Shown in pieces: positions 56,601 to 64,000 of a stretch of DNA of 64,000 bases; the first letter of the stretch is position 1; the number at the start of each line of letters is the position of its first letter. The notes below the pieces were generated by a model. That model saw only the letters and a list, made by a program, of their open reading frames with translations, did not search any database and was not told where the DNA came from. The position numbers were made by a program, and so were the translations under genes. The stretch is from Acanthosepion lycidas (taxonomy: Eukaryota > Mollusca > Cephalopoda > Sepiida > Sepiidae), in the NCBI GenBank assembly GCA_963932145.1, contig CAWVQA010000086.1:77780-141779 (forward strand). The letters are read 5' to 3'.

Positions 56601-56957
56601 TAAATCACTATGTAATTAAAAGTTGTGTAAAACATAAAATCTTAAATATAACTTTGTCAAAACTTCTGAAACTAGTTAAAATCAATAAGTTTTGATTGAT
56701 TCCATATCGATTTTCAATAATTTCATTGTTTTTGTAATGTTTTCAAAGAGTTATTGATATTTACAAACTAGCGTTAAAAAGTAGTCAAAAACAGCTTGAT
56801 TTTGCATGTAAATCGCTATGTAATTAAAAGTTGTGTAAAACATAAAATCTAAAACAAAACTTTGTCAAAACTTCCGAAACTAGTTATAATCAAGAAGTTT
56901 TGATTGATTCCATATCGATTTTCAATAATTTTATTGTTTTTCTAATGTTTTCAAAGT
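52027..56957 (-). repeat. Satellite B block duplication at 16 monomers (3322 bp)
   Basis: Bases 52027-53635 match 55349-56957 at a constant offset of 3322. The match includes TTTTCTAAGAGTTATTCAT (52177, 55499), AAAATCATAAATATAAC with AAAACGTCTG, TTATCATCAAGAAG (52941, 56263) and AAATCACTATG (53281, 56603). I saw no difference in the stretches compared. The match stops where ATTTATATTTACAAACTAAC in the first copy reads ATTGATATTTACAAACGAAC in the second. Confidence 0.85.
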
Positions 56958-59831
56958 GTTATTGATATTTACAAACGAACGTTGAAAAAGTAGTGAAAAA
57001 AGCTAAATTTTGCATGTAAATCGCTATATAATTAAAAGTTGTGTAAAACATAAAATCTTAAATATAACTTTGTCAAAACTTCTGAAACTAGTTAAAATCA
57101 ATAAGTTTTGATTGATTCCATATCGATTTTCAATAATTTCATTGTTTTTGTAATGTTTTCAAAGAGTTATTGATATTTACAAACTAGCGTTAAAAAGTAG
57201 TCAAAAACAGCTTGATTTTGCATGTAAATCGCTATGTAATTAAAAGTTGTGTAAAACATAAAATCTTAAATAAAACTTTGTCAAATCTTCTGAAACTAGT
57301 TAAAATCAATAAGTTTTGATTGATTCCATATAGATTTTCAATAATTTCATTGTTTTTCTAATGTTTTCAAAGTGTTATTGATATTTACAAACTAACGTTG
57401 AAAAAGTAGTGAAAAAAGCTAGATTTTGCATGTAAATCGCTATGTAATTAAAAGTTGTGTAAAACATAAAATCATATATATAACTTTGTCAAAACTTCTG
57501 AAACTAGTTAAAATCAATAAGTTTTGATTGATTACATATCGATTTTCAATAATTTCATTGTTTTTCTAATGTTTTCAAAGAGTTATTGATATTTACAAAC
57601 TAGCGTTAAAAAGTAGTGAAAAAAGCTAGATTTTGCATGTAAATCGCTATGTAATTAAAAGTTGTGTAAAACATAAAATCTTAAATATAACTTTGTCAAA
57701 ACTTCTGAAACTAGTTAAAATCAATAAGTTTTGATTGATTCCATATCGATTTTCAATAATTTCATTGTTTTTGTAATGTTTTCAAAGAGTTATTCATATT
57801 TACAAACTAGCGTTAAAAAGTAGTCAAAAACAGCTTGATTTTGCATGTAAATCGCTATGTAATTAAAAGTTGTGTAAAACATAAAATCTAAAACAAAACT
57901 TTGTCAAAACTTCTGAAACTAGTTATAATCAAGAAGTTTTGATTGATTCCATATCGATTTTCAATAATTTTATTGTTTTTCTAATGTTTTCAAAGTGTTA
58001 TTTATATTTACAAACTAACGTTGAAAAAGTAGTGAAAAAAGCTAAATTTTGCATGTAAATCGCTATATAATTAAAAGTTGTGTAAAACATAAAATCTTAA
58101 ATATAACTTTGTTAAAACTTCTGAAACTAGTTAAAATCAATAAGTTTTGATTGATTTCATATCGATTTTCAATAATTTCATTGTTTTTCTAATGTTTTCA
58201 AAGAGTTATTGATATTTACAAACTAGCGTTAAAAAGTAGTGAAAAAAGCTAGATTTTGCATGTAAATCGCTATGTAACTAAAAGTTGTGTAAAACATAAA
58301 ATCTTAAATATAACTTTGTCAAAACTTCTGAAACTAGTTAAAATCAATAAGTTTTGATTGATTTCATATCGATTTTCAATAATTTCATTGTTTTTGTAAT
58401 GTTTTCAAAGAGTTATTGATATTTACAAACTAGCGTTAAAAAGTAGTCAAAAACAGCTTGATTTTGCATGTAAATCGCTATGTAATTAAAAGTTGTGTAA
58501 AACATAAAATCTTAAATAAAACTTTGTCAAATCTTCTGAAACTAGTTAAAATCAATAAGTTTTGATTGATTCCATATAGATTTTCAATAATTTCATTGTT
58601 TTTCTAATGTTTTCAAAGTGTTATTGATATTTACAAACTAACGTTGAAAAAGTAGTGAAAAAAGCTAGATTTTGCATGTAAATCGCTATGTAATTAAAAG
58701 TTGTGTAAAACATAAAATCTTAAATATAACTTTGTCAAAACTTCTGAAACTAGTTAAAATCAATAAATTTTGATTGATTACATATCGATTTTCAATAATT
58801 TCATTGTTTTTCTAATGTTTTCTAAGAGTTATTGATATTTACAAACTAGCGTTAAAAAGTAGTGAAAAAAGCTAGATTTTGCATGTAAATCGCTATGTAA
58901 TTAAAAGTTGTGTAAAACATAAAATCTTAAATATAACTTTGTCAAAACTTCTGAAACTAGTTAAAATCAATAAGTTTTGATTGATTACATATCGATTTTC
59001 AATAATTTCATTGTTTTTCTAATGTTTTCAAAGAGTTATTGATATTTTCAAACTAGCGTTAAAAAGTAGTGAAAAAAGCTAGATTTTGCATGTAAATAGC
59101 TATGTAATTTAAAGTTGTGTAAAACATAAAATCTTAAATATAACTTTGTTAAAAGTTCTGAAACTAGTTAAAATCAATAAGGTTTGATTGATTCCATATC
59201 GATTTTCAATAATTTCATTGTTTTTGTAATGTTTTCAAAGAGTTATTGATATTTACAAACTAGCGTTAAAAAGTAGTCAAAAACAGCTTGATTTTGCATG
59301 TAAATCGCTATGTAATTAAAAGTTGTGTAAAACATAAAATCTTAAATAAAACTTTGTCAAATCTTCTGAAACTAGTTAAAATCAATAAGTTTTGATTGAT
59401 TCCATATAGATTTTCAATAATTTCATTGTTTTTCTAATGTTTTAAAAGTGTTATTGATATTTACAAACTAACGTTGAAAAAGTAGTGAAAAAAGCTAGAT
59501 TTTGCATGTAAATCGCTATGTAATTAAAAGTTGTGTAAAACATAAAATCTTAAATATAACTTTGTCAAAACTTCTGAAACTAGTTAAAATCAATAAGTTT
59601 TGATTGATTCCATATCGATTTTCAATAATTTCATTGTTTTTGTAATGTTTTCAAAGAGTTATTGATATTTACAAACTAGCGTTAAAAAGTAGTCAAAAAC
59701 AGCTTGATTTTGCATGTAAATCGCTATGTAATTAAAAGTTGTGTAAAACATAAAATCTTAAATATAACTTTGTCAAAACTTCTGAAACTAGTTAAAATCA
59801 ATAAGTTTTGATTGATTCCATATCGATTTTC
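53030..59831 (-). repeat. Satellite B block duplication at 21 monomers (4361 bp)
   Basis: Bases about 53030-55470 match 57391-59831 at a constant offset of 4361. Markers are TCAATAAATTTTGATTG (54401, 58762), TTTTCTAAGAGTTATTGAT (54461, 58822), AAATAGCTATGTAATTTAAA (54735, 59096) and TTTTAAAAGTGTTATTG (55081, 59442). A few single-base differences occur near the left end. The block overlaps the 16-monomer duplication, so the two events are nested or interleaved. Confidence 0.85.
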
Positions 59832-60904
59832 AATAATTTCATTGTTTTTGTAATGTTTTCAAAGAGTTATTGATATTTACAAACTAGCGTTAAAAAGTAG
59901 TCAAAAACAGCTTGATTTTGCATGTAAATCGCTATGTAATTAAAAGTTGTGTAAAACATAAAATCTTAAATAAATCTTTGTCAAATCTTCTGAAACTAGT
60001 TAAAATCAATAAGTTTTGATTGATTCCATATAGATTTTCAATAATTTCATTGTTTTTCTAATGTTTTCAAAGTGTTATTGATATTTACAAACTAACGTTG
60101 AAAAAGTAGTGAAAAAAGCTAGATTTTGCATGTAAATCGCTATGTAATTAAAAGTTGTGTAAAACATAAAATCATAAATATAACTTTGTCAAAACTTCTG
60201 AAACTAGTTAAAATCAATAAGTTTTGATTGATTACATATCGATTTTCAATAATTTCATTGTTTTTCTAATGTTTTCAAAGAGTTATTGATATTTACAAAC
60301 TAGCGTTAAAAAGTAGTGAAAAAAGCTATATTTTGCATGTAAATCGCTATGTAATTAAAAGTTGTGTAAAACATAAAATCTTAAATATAACTTTGTCAAA
60401 ACTTCTGAAACTAGTTAAAATCAATAAGTTTTGATTGATTCCATATCGATTTTCAATAATTTCATTGTTTTTGTAATGTTTTCAAAGAGTTATTGATATT
60501 TACAAACTAGCGTTAAAAAGTAGTCAAAAACAGCTTGTTTTTGCATGTAAATCGCTATGTAATTAAAAGTTGTGTAAAACATAAAATCTAAAACAAAACT
60601 TTGTCAAAACATCCGAAACTAGTTATAATCAATAAGTTTTGATTGATTCCATATCGATTTTCAATAATTTTATTGTTTTTCTAATGTTTTCAAAGTGTTA
60701 TTGATATTTACAAACTAACGTTGAAAAAGTAGTGAAAAAAGCTAGATTTTGCATGTAAATCGCTATGTAACTAAAAGTTGTGTAAAACATAAAATCTTAA
60801 ATATAACTTTGTCAAAACTTCTGAAACTAGTTAAAATCAATAAGTTTTGATTGATTTCATATCGATTTTCAATAATTTCATTGTTTTTCTAATGTTTTCA
60901 ACGA

Positions 60905-63500
60905 GTTATTGATATTTACAAACTAGCGTTAAAAAGTAGTCAAAAACAGCTTGATTTTGCATGTAAATCGCTATGTAATTAAAAGTTGTGTAAAACATAA
61001 AATCTTAAATAAAACTTTGTCAAATCTTCTGAAACTAGTTAAAATCAATAAGTTTTGATTGATTCCATATAGATTTTCAATAATTTCATTGTTTTTCTAA
61101 TGTTTTCAATGTGTTATTGATATTTACAAACTAACGTTGAAAAAGTAGTGAAAAAAGCTTGATTTTGCATGTAAATCGCTATGTAATTAAAAGTTGTGTA
61201 AAACATAAAATCTTAAATATAACTTTGTCAAAACTTCTGAAACTAGTTAAAATCAATAAGTTTTGATTGATTACATATCGATTTTCAATAATTTCATTGT
61301 TTTTCTAATGTTTTGAAAGAGTTATTGATATTTACAAACTAGCGTTAAAAAGTAGTGAAAAAAGCTAGATTTTGCATGTAAATCGCTATGTAATTAAAAG
61401 TTGTGTAAAACATAAAATCTTAAATATAACTTTGTCAAAACTTCTGAAACTAGTTAAAATCAATAAGTTTTGATTGATTCCATATCGATTTTCAATAATT
61501 TCATTGTTTTTGTAATGTTTTCAAAGAGTTATTGATATTTACAAACTAGCGTTAAAAAGTAGTCAAAAACAGCTTGATTTTGCATGTAAATCGCTATGTA
61601 ATTAAAAGTTGTGTAAAACATAAAATCTAAAACAAAACTTTGTCAAAACATCCGAAACTAGTTATAATCAATAAGTTTTGATTGATTCCATATCGATTTT
61701 CAATAATTTCATTGTTTTTCTAATGTTTTCAAAGAGTTATTGATATTTTCAAACTAGCGTTAAAAAGTAGTGAAAAAAGCTAGATTTTGCATGTAAATCG
61801 CTATGTAATTAAAAGTTGTGTAAAACATAAAATCTTAAATATAACTTTGTCAAAACTTCTGAAACTAGTTAAAATCAATAAGTTTTGATTGATTCCATAT
61901 CGATTTTCAATAATTTCATTGTTTTTGTAATGTTTTCAAAGAGTTATTGATATTTACAAACTAGCGTTAAAAAGTAGTGAAAAAAGCTAGATTTTGCATG
62001 TAAATCGCTATGTAACTAAAAGTTGTGTAAAACATAAAATCTTAAATATAACTTTGTCAAAACTTCTGAAACTAGTTAAAATCAATAAGTTTTGATTGAT
62101 TTCATATCGATTTTCAATAATTTCATTGTTTTTCTAATGTTTTCAAAGAGTTATTGATATTTACAAACTAGCGTTAAAAAGTAGTGAAAAAAGCTAGATT
62201 TTGCATGTAAATCTCTATGTAATTAAAAGTTGTGTAAAACATAAAATCTTAAATATAACTTTGTCAAAACTTCTGAAACTACTTAAAATCAATAAGTTTT
62301 GATTGATTTCATATCGATTTTCAATAATTTCATTGTTTTTCTAAAGTTTTCAAAGAGTTATTGATATTTACAAACTAGCCTTAAAAAGTAGTCAAAACAG
62401 CTTGATTTTGCATGTAAATCGCTATGTAATTAAAAGTTGTGTAAAACATAAAATCTTAATTAAAACTTTGTCAAATCTTCTGAAACTAGTTAAAATCAAT
62501 AAGTTTTGATTGATTCCATATCGATTTTCAATAATTTCATTGTTTTTGTAATGTTTTCAAAGAGTTATTGATATTTACAAACTAGCGTTAAAAAGTAGTC
62601 AAAAACAGCTTGATTTTGCATGTAAATCGCTATGTAATTAAAAGTTGTGTAAAACATAAAATCTTAAATAAAACTTTGTCAAATCTTCTGAAACTAGTTA
62701 AAATCAATAAGTTTTGATTGATTCCATATAGATTTTCAATAATTTCATTGTTTTTCTAATGTTTTCAATGTGTTATTGATATTTACAAACTAACGTTGAA
62801 AAAGTAGTGAAAAAAGCTAGATTTTGCATGTAAATCGCTATGTAATTAAAAGTTGTGTAAAACATAAAATCTTAAATATAACTTTGTCAAAACTTCTGAA
62901 ACTAGTTAAAATCAATAAGTTTTGATTGATTACATATCGATTTTCAATAATTTCATTGTTTTTCTAATGTTTTGAAAGAGTTATTGATATTTACAAACTA
63001 GCGTTAAAAAGTAGTGAAAAAAGCTAGATTTTGCATGTAAATCGCTATGTAATTAAAAGTTGTGTAAAACATAAAATCTTAAATATAACTTTGTCAAAAC
63101 TTCTGAAACTAGTTAAAATCAATAAGTTTTGATTGATTCCATATCGATTTTCAATAATTTCATTGTTTTTGTAATGTTTTCAAAGAGTTATTGATATTTA
63201 CAAACTAGCGTTAAAAAGTAGTCAAAAACAGCTTGATTTTGCATGTAAATCGCTATGTAATTAAAAGTTGTGTAAAACATAAAATCTAAAACAAAACTTT
63301 GTCAAAACATCCGAAACTAGTTATAATCAATAAGTTTTGATTGATTCCATATCGATTTTCAATAATTTCATTGTTTTTCTAATGTTTTCAAAGAGTTATT
63401 GATATTTTCAAACTAGCGTTAAAAAGTAGTGAAAAAAGCTAGATTTTGCATGTAAATCGCTATGTAATTAAAAGTTGTGTAAAACATAAAATCTTAAATA
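60905..63500 (-). repeat. Satellite B block duplication at 8 monomers (1659 bp)
   Basis: Bases 60905-61841 match 62564-63500 at a constant offset of 1659. Markers are TTTTCAATGTGTTATTG (61106, 62765), TAATGTTTTGAAAGAG, and AAAACATCCGAAAC followed by TATAATCAATAAG (61648, 63307). It ends where TTAAATATAAC in the first copy is TTAAATAAAAC in the second. Confidence 0.85.
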
Positions 63501-64000
63501 AAACTTTGTCAAATCTTCTGAAACTAGTTAAAATCAATAAGTTTTGATTGATTCCATATAGATTTTCAATAATTTCATTGTTTTTCTAATGTTTTCAAAG
63601 TGTTATTGATATTTACAAACTAACGTTGAAAAAGTAGTGAAAAAAGCTAGATTTTGCATGTAAATCGCTATGTAACTAAAAGTTGTGTAAAACATAAAAT
63701 CTTAAATATAACTTTGTCAAAACTTCTGAAACTAGTTAAAATCAATAAGTTTTGATTGATTTCATATCGATTTTCAATAATTTCATTGTTTTTCTAATGT
63801 TTTCAAAGAGTTATTGATATTTACAAACTAGCCTTAAAAAGTAGTCAAAACAGCTTGATTTTGCATGTAAATCGCTATGTAATTAAAGGTTGTGTTAAAC
63901 ATAAAATCTTAAATAAAACTTTGTCAAAACTTCAGAAACTAGTTAAAATCAATAAGTTTTGATTGGTTTCATATCGATTTTCAATAATTTCATTGTTTTT

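Larger units (their letters stand above)
28933..64000 (-). repeat. Satellite B, block 2 (large ~207-bp array, - orientation)
   Basis: About 169 monomers (35,068 bp at 207), reverse-complementary to the block at 9.5-12.4 kb and continuing past the window end. On the + strand each reads CGCTATGTAATTAAAAGTTG, TGTAAAACATAAAATC, TTAAATATAACTTTGTC, AAAACTTCTGAAACTAGTT, AATCAATAAGTTTTGATT, CCATATCGATTTTCAATAAT, TTCATTGTTTTTCTAATG, AAAGAGTTATTGATATTTAC, AAACTAGCGTTAAAAAGTAG and AAAAGCTAGATTTTGCATG. Early landmark spacings are 206-208. Variants define monomer classes: GTGAAAAAAGCTAG or GTCAAAAACAGCTTG; TTAAATATAAC, TTAAATAAAAC or CTAAAACAAAAC; ACTAGCGTTAAAA or ACTAACGTTGAAA. All three frames of both strands close within each monomer, so I found no coding frame. 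Confidence 0.95.

Noticed and set aside
1-64000. Promoter-like TATAAT boxes and T-runs as promoters or terminators
   Set aside because: They occur in nearly every AT-rich monomer and have no associated gene.
28933-64000. CENP-B box-like motif in satellite B
   Set aside because: I looked for the TTCG...CGGGA pattern of the mammalian box and saw none; the monomers are too AT-rich for its G/C core.
1-64000. Organelle or bacterial AT-rich genome
   Set aside because: 64 kb without any gene, tRNA or rRNA and with long satellite HORs does not fit a compact organelle or bacterial genome.

Overview
The window is non-coding satellite DNA from end to end. I see no credible protein gene, RNA gene, transposon or CRISPR array. 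Two unrelated, very AT-rich tandem repeats fill it. Satellite A is built from 51-bp subunits, usually three slightly different ones making a ~152-153-bp unit (26 G/C in a hand-built 153-bp consensus, about 17%). Satellite B is a ~207-bp monomer (48 G/C in a hand-built 207-bp consensus, about 23%). Long homogeneous arrays, multi-monomer higher-order repeats (HORs) and a nucleosome-scale monomer point to a eukaryotic nuclear chromosome, probably centromeric or pericentromeric heterochromatin. I do not recognise either family, so I do not name a species.

Layout: (1) 1-9506, satellite A; its first ~5.5 kb consists of large near-identical duplicated segments and the rest is more decayed. (2) 9507-12426, about 14 satellite B monomers on the + strand, diverged and including two truncated ones. 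(3) 12427-28903, satellite A again in the same orientation as block 1; from about 15,140 to 28,340 it is an HOR array with units of 2623, 2877, 3871 and ~3.67 kb (partial). (4) 28904-28932, a short + strand fragment of satellite B, then 28933-64000, about 169 satellite B monomers on the - strand, running off the window edge. This last array is young and homogeneous, with nested block duplications of 3, 4, 5, 7, 8, 10, 12 and 16 monomers.

Nothing here works as a pathway. The story is structural: two satellites alternate, satellite B is inverted between its two blocks, and both arrays have grown by unequal exchange or segmental duplication in whole-subunit steps. The few open reading frames (76-86 codons, all on the - strand of satellite A) follow from the 51-bp period being exactly 17 codons and are not credible genes. 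Coordinates of repeat copies and junctions were aligned by eye and are good to a few bases at junctions and about 10-20 bases at duplication ends.
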